A stretch of DNA of 62,269 bases from CAZXCK01 sp964639225 (GTDB lineage Bacteria > Chloroflexota > Anaerolineae > Aggregatilineales > Phototrophicaceae), in assembly GCA_964639225.1 (NCBI GenBank), contig CAZXCK010000012.1, forward strand, positions 1-62,269, given 5' to 3'. A program made the translations under genes and the position numbers. The notes under the pieces were generated by a model, which was given only the letters and a program-made list of their open reading frames with translations, had not been told where the DNA came from and did no database searches. Below, one piece after another: positions 42,100-49,982 of the stretch. Position 1 is the first letter of the stretch; the number at the start of each line of letters is the position of its first letter.

Positions 42100-43074
42100 T
42101 TACTGCCGTGCCGATTCCAGCAGGCGGTCGATGACTTGCATATTGGCGACCCCGTCCTGTGGGTCGAAACGCGGCGCGCGCTTGTTGAGCAGCGCGTCGG
42201 CGAAATCCTCGACCATCAGCGTGTAATGGTTGGCCGCCGGGACGTGTACCTCGGCGTAAACGTCGTCCTGCCACACGCGCACCATTGTGCCCCGCTCCGG
42301 CGAGGCGACAAACGCCTCATCAATCAGAATACGCCCGCTGCTGCCAGTGATCTCGCACTGATGAGTCCGGTAAGACCGCAGGCCGCAGTCAAAATGGCCC
42401 AGCACACCAGACGGGAAAGATAACAGCCCAGTCAGTGTCTCATCGACGCCGGTCGTCTTGCCGAAACGCGCCATCGCCTTGACGGCATCCGGCTCCTGGC
42501 CAGTCAGCAGACGCATGAAGTTGATGCAGTAAGTGCCCACATCACGCAGAGCACCGCCCGCCAGCTCCGCGCTCAACCGGATATTCTCTTCACTCTGAAT
42601 GGCAAAGGTGAATTGCGCCCGGATGAGCTTGACCTCACCGATGGCGTCCTCGGCGATAAGCTGCATCACCCGCTCGGTCTGTGGATGAAAGCGATACATG
42701 AACGCCTCAGCAAACAGCAGATCGCGCGATTTGAAAGCGTCAACCATCTGCTGAGCCTCGGCGGCGTTGCTGGCGAGCGGCTTCTCGCACAGCACCGGCT
42801 TGCCTGCCTCGGCACAGCGGATGCTCCACTCGGCGTGCTGGCTGTTAGGCAGTGGATTGTAGATGGCGTCTACGTTCGGGTTGGCGATGAGTTCCTCGTA
42901 AGACCCGTGCGCGGTGGGGATGTCGGTCTCGGCGGCGAACTCGCGCGCGCGCTCCATGGTGCGGCTGGCGACGGCTACGACCTCACCGTTACGCGACTCT
43001 TTGATAGCTGGAATCACGCGCCCACGTCCGATGTTAGCCGTGCTCAGGATTCCCCAGCGGACTTTCTGTGACAT
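42100..43074 (-). CDS. Gfo/Idh/MocA family NAD(P)-dependent oxidoreductase
   Basis: The 324-residue protein begins with a Rossmann domain (WGILSTANIGRGRVIPAI), followed by DAIYNPLPNSQHAEW, the EKPLASNAAEAQ motif with the family lysine and the C-terminal alpha/beta domain. It oxidises or reduces sugars or inositols, or acts as a trans-dihydrodiol dehydrogenase-like enzyme. The ATG at 43074 is preferred over 43089 because AGGAAAG precedes it by 7 bases; the upstream ATG lies inside that site. A consensus-like promoter is found 85-113 bases upstream. Confidence 0.9.
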   Translation of the reverse strand: MSQKVRWGILSTANIGRGRVIPAIKESRNGEVVAVASRTMERAREFAAETDIPTAHGSYEELIANPNVDAIYNPLPNSQHAEWSIRCAEAGKPVLCEKPLASNAAEAQQMVDAFKSRDLLFAEAFMYRFHPQTERVMQLIAEDAIGEVKLIRAQFTFAIQSEENIRLSAELAGGALRDVGTYCINFMRLLTGQEPDAVKAMARFGKTTGVDETLTGLLSFPSGVLGHFDCGLRSYRTHQCEITGSSGRILIDEAFVASPERGTMVRVWQDDVYAEVHVPAANHYTLMVEDFADALLNKRAPRFDPQDGVANMQVIDRLLESARQ

Positions 43075-43158
43075 GTTGGCTTTCCTCATCTGCTAGATGC
43101 ACCGCCATCCTGAATGGGTGGATGCAATGGCGCGTGCTGCATAGGGTAACTTCACGTT

Positions 43159-43187
43159 ATTATAGAAAGCCGGTCACAATTCATCAA
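43159..43187 (-). promoter_or_regulatory. Sigma-70 promoter of the Gfo/Idh/MocA gene
   Basis: On the minus strand: TTGATG (43187-43182), a 17-base spacer and a perfect TATAAT (43164-43159). It leaves an untranslated leader of about 80 bases containing an imperfect hairpin. This is the best housekeeping-type promoter in the window. Confidence 0.65.
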
Positions 43188-43198
43188 AGTTACTCATG

Positions 43199-44989
43199 TT
43201 ATCCATGCACAGTAGCCAGCGAAGGATCGGCATTTGTATCGGCCAGGGTCTCGATCGCCTGGTGGATGCTGAGAAAGATGTGTTCGTTCCCCAGCCGATC
43301 AGCGAAGCCCACCCGTTGCAGGCTGTCCATCACCGGACCCTTGACCTCGGCCAGATGGAACTGCACACCGGCTTCGTTCAGCGTGTCGATCAGCGACTCC
43401 AGCACATCCAGCGCGCTGCTGTCGATGAAATTGACCGCGCTGCACAGCAGCACCAGATGCTCGACACGTGGATTGTCGGCGACCAGGTTCAGCACCACAT
43501 CTTCGAGATACTGCGCGTTAGGGAAGTACAGGCTTTCGTCAACCCGCACCGCGACGATGTGCGGATAAGTATGGACCTCATGCCGCAGCACGTTGCGATA
43601 ATGCTCGCTATCGCCAACCCGTCCGATGACGGCCACATGCGGTCGGCTGGTGCGCCACAGATACAGCGCGATAGCGGCACCTGTCCCCAGCAGAATCCCC
43701 ATCTCTACGCCCACCGTCAGAACAGCGACAAAGGTCACAATCATCGACAGCGCATCGACTTTGCTGTAGCGCCAGGCATGCCGGAAAGCGTGCACATCCA
43801 GCAGATTGGTCACCGCCACAATGATGATTGCCGCCAGAATCGCCTGCGGCAGATGGTAGAACAGCGGAGTCAGCAGCAGCACCGTGATCGAGATCAGCCC
43901 GGCTGTGATAATCGACGCCATGCCGGTTCTGGCCCCGGCAGAGAAATTGACCGCCGAACGGGCGATGCCACCCGCTACCGGGTAGGTTCCGGTAAAGGCG
44001 GCGCCCACATTAGCGGTGCCCAGAGCGATCAGTTCCTGGTTGGCGTCGATCTTCTCTCGACGTTTACCGGCCAGCGATTTGGCGACCGATACGCTTTCCA
44101 TAAAGCCCACCAGACTGATAGCCAGTGCAGTCGGCAGCAGCGCCTGCCACCAGTCAGCGTCAGTCGATGGCAGCGTCAGCGGTGGCAGCCCCGCCGGAAT
44201 AGTGCCAACAATGCTGATCCCGGCGCTTTCGTTTAGGTCTAGTCCCGCAGAGACGACAATGCCGACCAGTACGATCAGCAGCGGCCCGGTCTTGGTCAGC
44301 GGGGTGATCCACGCCGCCGGGACCCGCAACCGCAAGAGCTGTGGCTTAAGTCCGCGCTGAAAAAACAACAAAGTGAAAATCGCGCCGATGCTTAACCCCA
44401 GCGTGGTGAGGTTCGTCTGGTCCAGTCGCTCGACGATGCGTATCATCGTCTCGAACGTGCCTTCAGTGCTCGGCAGCGATACGCCCAGCAAGTGCCGCAA
44501 CTGGCTGATGGCGATAATTATCGCGGCGGCGTTCATGAACCCGCTTAACACAGGATGGCTCAGGAAGTTAACCAGGAAACCGGCGCGCAGTAGCCCCAGC
44601 GCCACCTGAATGATACCCGCCATCGCCGCCAGCGTATTCGCCAGCAGGACGTATTCAGTGGTTGACTGTGGCTGGAACTGACTGATACCAGACGCCACCA
44701 TCAGTGAGACGATCGCCACCGGCCCCACCGATAGCGCCGGACTGGTCCCCATAAGACCGTACAACAGCAGCGGCACAATGCTGGCATACAGGCCGGTTTC
44801 TGGTGGCATTCCGGCCAGCAGCGCGTAAGCCATGCCCTGAGGAATCAGCATGACGGCAACGACAAGACCGGCGAGCACGTCGCCGGTCAGTTTGCTTCGA
44901 TTGTAGTGTGGCAGCCACGCCAGCACCGGCAGATAGCGGCTGAGTCCCGCTCGATCCGGTCGGCTGGCACGAGTGATAAGGTCAGGCAT
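43199..44989 (-). CDS. SulP family inorganic anion transporter with C-terminal STAS domain
   Basis: From the ATG at 44989 the product has 596 residues. A transporter domain of about 12-14 helices begins YLPVLAWLPHYNRSKLTGDVLAGLVVAVMLIPQGMAYALLAGMPPETGLYAS, the SulP signature region; a STAS domain (about 465-590) contains LYFPNAQYLEDVV and SSALDVLESL. SulP proteins move sulfate, bicarbonate or other anions. A longer GTG start at 45028 overlaps the neighbour and is less likely. The gene starts 5 bases after the CstB-like persulfide dioxygenase gene, suggesting a link to sulfur oxidation products. Confidence 0.92.
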   Translation of the reverse strand: MPDLITRASRPDRAGLSRYLPVLAWLPHYNRSKLTGDVLAGLVVAVMLIPQGMAYALLAGMPPETGLYASIVPLLLYGLMGTSPALSVGPVAIVSLMVASGISQFQPQSTTEYVLLANTLAAMAGIIQVALGLLRAGFLVNFLSHPVLSGFMNAAAIIIAISQLRHLLGVSLPSTEGTFETMIRIVERLDQTNLTTLGLSIGAIFTLLFFQRGLKPQLLRLRVPAAWITPLTKTGPLLIVLVGIVVSAGLDLNESAGISIVGTIPAGLPPLTLPSTDADWWQALLPTALAISLVGFMESVSVAKSLAGKRREKIDANQELIALGTANVGAAFTGTYPVAGGIARSAVNFSAGARTGMASIITAGLISITVLLLTPLFYHLPQAILAAIIIVAVTNLLDVHAFRHAWRYSKVDALSMIVTFVAVLTVGVEMGILLGTGAAIALYLWRTSRPHVAVIGRVGDSEHYRNVLRHEVHTYPHIVAVRVDESLYFPNAQYLEDVVLNLVADNPRVEHLVLLCSAVNFIDSSALDVLESLIDTLNEAGVQFHLAEVKGPVMDSLQRVGFADRLGNEHIFLSIHQAIETLADTNADPSLATVHG

Positions 44990-44994
44990 GGTCT

Positions 44995-46398
44995 CTAACC
45001 GCGTTCGGCGGCCAGCAGCGACGACCACTCGCTTTCGTCGGCGCGTAGATTGATGATGTTGTCAAAACCGTGTTTGGCCAGCACACTGGCGGCGATCAGC
45101 GAGCGATAACCGCTGGCACAATGCGCCACGATGGGACGGTCTTTAGGTAATTCTTCCAGCCGCCGGGGAAGATGGCCCATTGGGATGTTATGTGAGCCGT
45201 CAATGCGATTCTGGTTATGCTCGGTTTTGTTGCGTACATCCAGGATAAACAGGTTTTCAGCCTGGACCCGCTCGCTGAATTCGGCCAGGTCAATTTCCTG
45301 AATATCGGCTACACCGCCATCCAGAATAGGACCGGCAGCGTAGCATCCGCCGATACTGTCGACGCCGATATCACGCGCAGCGCGGGTTACAGCGTTGAGC
45401 TGCGTTTCGTCGTGGACGATGAAGTATACCGGCTGATTGTAGTCCACAAACCAACCCAGATGGTTGACAAAGCTACCGTTGCCGTAAGGCGTATGGATGG
45501 TACCCGGCAGGTGCGCCTGCAGGAAGTGTTCCTGCTCGCGCAGGTCGAATATCTGCGCCCCGGACTGGCGCAGCGCGTCTAGGCCGGCACGGTCGATCAG
45601 CTCCGGCGGGTGCAATTCGTCAATCAGGGCCGGGCCTTCGCGGTTGACCTGTTTCATCTGGGCGAAGTAGCGCGGCGCTTCTGGCTGGCCGTCCAGCAGC
45701 CACTCGACAAACTCGGTTTCGTCCTCGAACTGAAAAGCTGGGTTAAAGAGCTTTTCGTATCCCAGCGTCGTCGATGGTATCGCGCCCAGCGCCTTACCAC
45801 AGGCGCTGCCTGCGCCATGACCCGGCCAGATTTGCAGATAGTCCGCTTTGGCTTTGATGCGCTGGATGGAGTGGAACTGCTGGTGCGCGCCAACCTCTTT
45901 GGTGCCGGCCATACCGGCGGCCTCTTCGAGCAGGTCGGGCCGCCCGACATCGCCCACGAAGATGAAGTCGCCGGTGAACATGCCTATTGGCCGGTTGGCG
46001 CCGGCGGTGTCGGTGACCAGAAATGATATGTGTTCTGGTGTGTGGCCGGGCGTGTGTACAACATCAATGCGGATGTTGCCCACCATCCAGTGATCGCCGT
46101 CTTGAAGCAGGGTGGTGTTTTCATCGGCGAAGGCATATTTCCAGGTGTCATCGCCCATATCGCTCAGGAACAGGCGTGCGCCGGTATGTGCCGCCAGCTC
46201 GCGGCTGCCACTGACATAATCGGCGTGGATGTGCGTCTCGGTGATGTGTGTAATACGCAGCCCTTCGGTCTCAGCCGCCTGTAGATATGGGCGAATGTCT
46301 CGTATTGGGTCTACGATCAGTGCCTCGCCAGTCTTGGCGCAGCCCACCATGTACGATGCCTGGGCCAGCTTTTTGTCATAAAAATACTTGAGCAGCAT
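44995..46398 (-). CDS. CstB-like persulfide dioxygenase with two rhodanese domains
   Basis: The 467-residue protein joins a metallo-beta-lactamase-fold persulfide dioxygenase (about 1-240; iron ligands in ETHIHADY, HTPGHTPEH and FTGDFIFVGDVGRPD) to two rhodanese-like domains. The first (about 265-355) has no catalytic cysteine; the second has HCASGYRS with the active-site cysteine. This order matches CstB of Staphylococcus, which oxidises persulfide to sulfite and forms thiosulfate. It is cytoplasmic. The SulP gene starts 5 bases downstream, so export or uptake of a sulfur oxyanion may be coupled. Confidence 0.92.
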   Translation of the reverse strand: MLLKYFYDKKLAQASYMVGCAKTGEALIVDPIRDIRPYLQAAETEGLRITHITETHIHADYVSGSRELAAHTGARLFLSDMGDDTWKYAFADENTTLLQDGDHWMVGNIRIDVVHTPGHTPEHISFLVTDTAGANRPIGMFTGDFIFVGDVGRPDLLEEAAGMAGTKEVGAHQQFHSIQRIKAKADYLQIWPGHGAGSACGKALGAIPSTTLGYEKLFNPAFQFEDETEFVEWLLDGQPEAPRYFAQMKQVNREGPALIDELHPPELIDRAGLDALRQSGAQIFDLREQEHFLQAHLPGTIHTPYGNGSFVNHLGWFVDYNQPVYFIVHDETQLNAVTRAARDIGVDSIGGCYAAGPILDGGVADIQEIDLAEFSERVQAENLFILDVRNKTEHNQNRIDGSHNIPMGHLPRRLEELPKDRPIVAHCASGYRSLIAASVLAKHGFDNIINLRADESEWSSLLAAERG

Positions 46399-46637
46399 GT
46401 ACTGAAACTCCTTGCCATTCCATTGTGCTGTAGTGATTACAATACAGATACCTGAAAGCGAACTGTGATTGTTCGTAATTCATCCTGCGGCGTTACAATG
46501 ACGATATGAAACGACGATTCATTACGTCCGCACCTGCGCCGGAGTTGGCAAAGCTTTCTATTTTCTCATGATGGCGTTAATGGTACACTGCCAGCAACGA
46601 CATTTTTCGAACATATTTCAGTGGAACCGAGGCGATT

Positions 46638-47675
46638 ATGCTGCACATCGAACGAGAAATCGCGGAGCAGCCCGAAGTTATTCGGCGGCTGCTGGCTGAG
46701 GAAACCGGCACCGCCGAGCGCATCGCGCAGGCGATCCGGACGTTTGACCCGGCTTTTGTCATGATTGCGGCGCGTGGCACATCGGACAATGCGGCGCGCT
46801 ACGCACAGTATCTGCTGGGCATCCACAACAATCTGCCGGTTGCGCTGGCCACCCCGTCGGTACACACGCTTTACAAAGCACAGCCGAACCTGTCGCGGGC
46901 GCTGATGATTGGCATTTCGCAATCCGGCCAGTCAACCGATGTGGGGCAGGTCGTCGCCGATGCGAAGGCCCAGGGCGCGCTGACGCTGACCATCACCAAC
47001 GATGAAGAATCACCAATGGCTAAGATGGCCGATTATCACCTGTCGCTGCGCTGTGGCGAAGAGGTTAGTGTCGCTGCCACCAAAACCTATACCGCCCAAC
47101 TTGTCGCCATTGCGATGCTTTCTGCTGCGTTGAGTTCGGACAGTGCTGCCCAGGCCGAGTTGCAAAAACTGCCGGACCTGATTGCGCAAACACTCGATCT
47201 GTCGGCGCCGGTCCGCGATTGGGTGCAGCGTTATCGCTATATCGAGAGTATGGCGGTTATCGGGCGTGGCTATAACTACTCGACAGCCTTCGAAATCAGC
47301 ATCAAGATCAAAGAGCTGTGTTACATTACCTGTGAGCAGTACAGCGAAGCTGATTTCCGTCATGGCCCCATCGCCATCATCCAGCCCGGCTTTCCGGTGA
47401 TTGTGGTAGCGTCGCGTGGCAAGCCGTTTGAGTTGATGCGCGATCTGCTCGCCGAACTGAACAAACGCAAAGCCGAATGCCTGGTCATCTCTGATGACGC
47501 CAGCCTTGAAGAGCATGCACAGTATTTCATGCCGCTGCCATCCGGCCTGCCGGAATGGCTCAGTCCAGTGTGCGCTGTCATTCCCGGCCAGATTTTCGCC
47601 AAGAATCTGGCGCTGACTAAAGGCCACACGGTTGATCGCCCGGAGGGGCTGACCAAAGTCACATTTACGCAATAA
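46638..47675 (+). CDS. SIS domain protein (GlmS-isomerase/AgaS-like sugar-phosphate aminomutase or deaminase)
   Basis: The 345-residue protein has two SIS domains like the isomerase half of GlmS, without the glutaminase domain. The key phosphosugar loops are ARGTSDNAARY, ISQSGQSTDV, AATKTYTAQ, IGRGYNYSTAFE and EQYSEADFRHGPIAI. Such stand-alone forms isomerise or deaminate amino-sugar phosphates. GAGGCG precedes the ATG. It starts a plus-strand group with a GNAT protein and an exported NagZ-type GH3, which points to recycling of N-acetylglucosamine from peptidoglycan. The 239-base divergent region upstream shows no clear promoter. Confidence 0.92.
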   Translation: MLHIEREIAEQPEVIRRLLAEETGTAERIAQAIRTFDPAFVMIAARGTSDNAARYAQYLLGIHNNLPVALATPSVHTLYKAQPNLSRALMIGISQSGQSTDVGQVVADAKAQGALTLTITNDEESPMAKMADYHLSLRCGEEVSVAATKTYTAQLVAIAMLSAALSSDSAAQAELQKLPDLIAQTLDLSAPVRDWVQRYRYIESMAVIGRGYNYSTAFEISIKIKELCYITCEQYSEADFRHGPIAIIQPGFPVIVVASRGKPFELMRDLLAELNKRKAECLVISDDASLEEHAQYFMPLPSGLPEWLSPVCAVIPGQIFAKNLALTKGHTVDRPEGLTKVTFTQ

Positions 47676-47699
47676 TCACCGTCGGAGACATTACGACTG

Positions 47700-48173
47700 A
47701 TGCCTGACATGCTGGTAAAGCTCTATGATTTGCCCGGCCTGGAATCCGACATCCAGCAGCAGCGCACTGCCGGCATCGACATTCGGCGGGCGCTTTCGCC
47801 GGAGAAGCACATTGTCGTTGACTGGGTGCGCACGACCTTCAGCGACCATTGGGGTAGTGAGGTCGATGTGGCGATCAACAATCGTCCCTCGTCGTGTTTC
47901 CTCGCTGTACAGGCAGAGACACTTGTCGGTTTTGCCTGTTATGACAGCATGTTTCGTGGCGCTTTTGGCCCTACCGGTGTGCTCGAATCGCTGCGCGGGC
48001 GGGGCATCGGGCGCGTGCTGCTGCTCGCCTGCCTGCACGATATGCTGGCCCAGGGTTACGGCTATGCCATTATTGGCTCGGCTGGACCGGTCGATTTTTA
48101 CGAACGGACCGTTGGCGCGATCGTCATCCCCGACTCCAAACCGGGTATGTATCGCGGGATGCTGCGTCGCTGA
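47700..48173 (+). CDS. GNAT family N-acetyltransferase
   Basis: The 157-residue protein has the GNAT fold, with the acetyl-CoA pyrophosphate loop SLRGRGIGRVLL (R-G-x-G-x-G/A type) at about 98-109, preceded by strands ending LVGFACYD, and a C-terminal VDFYERTVGAIVI segment. It lies 24 bases after the SIS gene, and its stop shares bases with the ATG of the NagZ-type gene (TGATG). It may acetylate an amino sugar or a peptide from cell-wall turnover; the acceptor cannot be read from the sequence. An alternative Met lies three codons later. Confidence 0.88.
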   Translation: MPDMLVKLYDLPGLESDIQQQRTAGIDIRRALSPEKHIVVDWVRTTFSDHWGSEVDVAINNRPSSCFLAVQAETLVGFACYDSMFRGAFGPTGVLESLRGRGIGRVLLLACLHDMLAQGYGYAIIGSAGPVDFYERTVGAIVIPDSKPGMYRGMLRR

Positions 48174-49843
48174 TGCTGTTGAGTCGCCAGCCGACCCGAT
48201 GGATGATCCTGTTTGCAGCATTTGCGATAATGCTGCTGCCGATCCCTACGCAGGCCCAATCGGTTAATGATGACATCGAAACGCTTCTGGCCCGCATGAC
48301 CCTGGAACAGAAGGTCGGCCAGATGTTCATGGCGCACCTGTACGGGCCTGTCCTCACCGAAACCGGGCGCGATCTACTGTTGACATGGCAGCCGGGGGCG
48401 CTGGCCCTGTTCAACAGCAACATCCAGACTCCACAGCAGATCACCCGGCTCACCAACAGCTACCAGCAGACGATCACCGACGCTGGGGGTATCCCCCTGT
48501 TGATTGCCACCGATCAGGAAGGCGGTGTCATCCAGCGGCTGCGCGATGGCTTCACGACCTGGCCAGTCCCCAAGCTACTGACGGCGACTGACGACTCCCG
48601 ACTAACCGCGCAGGCAGGCAGCGCGCTCGCCTCGGAACTGCGTGCGGTTGGCATCAACATGAACCTGGCACCGGTCCTGGACCTGGACACCAACCGTGAC
48701 AATCCGATCATTGGCCGGCGCTCCCCCGGCGGCCAGCCGGAACGGGTAGGGCGTACGGCGGCGGGTTTCATCGAAGGGTTACAGGTCGCCGGTGTGCTGG
48801 CGACCGCCAAGCACTTCCCCGGCCATGGCGATACTACGGAAGACTCGCATGTGACTCTGCCTGCCGTGACATCCGATCGCGCCCGCTTGGCGTCGACGGA
48901 ACTGGTTCCGTTTGTCCATGCCATTGAAGCCGGGGTCGGCGTAGTGATGGTTGCTCACGTCTGGTATACCGCCTATGACCCGGACAACCCACGTCCAGCT
49001 TCACTGTCGCCGGCGGTCGTCTCCGATCTGCTGCGCGCCGAACTCGGCTTTGATGGCATTATTATGACCGATGCGATGGATATGGACGCGGTCGATAGGC
49101 GCCATACGCCCGGCGACGCGGCGATTCTGGCGATTCAGGCGGGCGTAGACCTCGTCGCTTACGGCCCGAATATGGGCGAACAGACGCAGATGCAGGCCAT
49201 GCAGGCCGTTGTCGATGCCGTTCGTGCCGGCGAGATCACTGAAAGCCGCCTGGACGAGTCGGTGCGCCGGCTGCTGCGCGCCAAGCAGTCAGTCGGATTG
49301 TTCGACTGGCAGCCATTGGATCCGGACACCGCGCCGCAGCGCATCGACCTGGACGGGCATCAGCAGCTTATCACGGCGCTGTTTGGCGCTGGTGTCACCA
49401 TCGCTCACAACGAAAGCGATCTGCTGCCACTCAGCGCGCCACAGGTCGCCATCATCCACCCGGCGAACCGCATGGATATTTACCGTGAATGCAGCCCCTA
49501 CCAGAACAACATCCGCTGGCTGGCTGTCTCGGACCGGCCACTACCCGGCGAGATCGAACTGGCCCGGTCAATTGCCTCTCAGGTGGATGTAGTTGTTGTC
49601 TTTACGCGAGACGCCTACAGCGACGCCAACCAGCAGGCGCTCGTGACATCGCTGCCACCAGCGTCCACGATTGTCGTCGCGCTGACTTCTCCCTACGACT
49701 ATGTGCGCTTCCCGCAGATCGCCGGGTACGTTGTCACTTACAGTCCGCTGCCGCCAGCCGTACCGGTTGCCTGTGCTGTGCTGTTCGGTGCGCAACCCGC
49801 AACCGGCACGCTGGCCGTCGATCTTTCGCCTGATTTGCCGTAG
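48173..49843 (+). CDS. nagZ: Beta-N-acetylhexosaminidase (NagZ-type GH3), exported
   Basis: The 556-residue protein begins with a signal sequence (MILFAAFAIMLLPIPTQAQS), then a GH3 barrel with ATDQEGGVIQRL and the NagZ-specific loop KHFPGHGDTTEDSH, whose His/Asp pair is the acid/base, and the nucleophile aspartate in IMTDAMDMDAV. Unlike minimal NagZ it has a second (alpha/beta) domain of about 180 residues. It releases N-acetylglucosamine from peptidoglycan fragments or chitooligosaccharides outside the cytoplasm. The ATG overlaps the GNAT stop (TGATG), so the two are coupled. There is no lipobox cysteine. Confidence 0.9.
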   Translation: MLLSRQPTRWMILFAAFAIMLLPIPTQAQSVNDDIETLLARMTLEQKVGQMFMAHLYGPVLTETGRDLLLTWQPGALALFNSNIQTPQQITRLTNSYQQTITDAGGIPLLIATDQEGGVIQRLRDGFTTWPVPKLLTATDDSRLTAQAGSALASELRAVGINMNLAPVLDLDTNRDNPIIGRRSPGGQPERVGRTAAGFIEGLQVAGVLATAKHFPGHGDTTEDSHVTLPAVTSDRARLASTELVPFVHAIEAGVGVVMVAHVWYTAYDPDNPRPASLSPAVVSDLLRAELGFDGIIMTDAMDMDAVDRRHTPGDAAILAIQAGVDLVAYGPNMGEQTQMQAMQAVVDAVRAGEITESRLDESVRRLLRAKQSVGLFDWQPLDPDTAPQRIDLDGHQQLITALFGAGVTIAHNESDLLPLSAPQVAIIHPANRMDIYRECSPYQNNIRWLAVSDRPLPGEIELARSIASQVDVVVVFTRDAYSDANQQALVTSLPPASTIVVALTSPYDYVRFPQIAGYVVTYSPLPPAVPVACAVLFGAQPATGTLAVDLSPDLP

Positions 49844-49982
49844 GCGCATCTGTGAATCTGGCCGGTTTGCGTTACAATGCATTCAGTGATAATCGGCAAC
49901 AATGCTGACGTACTTGTGCCGGTATATGTTTCAGGTTAACTTATAACTGCCAGCCCATTGAGTACAGAATGGTCGACTTCAT

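Noticed and set aside
44989..45028. Longer GTG start for the SulP transporter
   Set aside because: It would overlap the CstB-like gene by over 30 bases; the ATG at 44989 sits just after that stop.
46506..46571. 21-codon ORF (ATG at 46506) before the SIS gene
   Set aside because: No ribosome site and no coupling to the next gene; likely chance.
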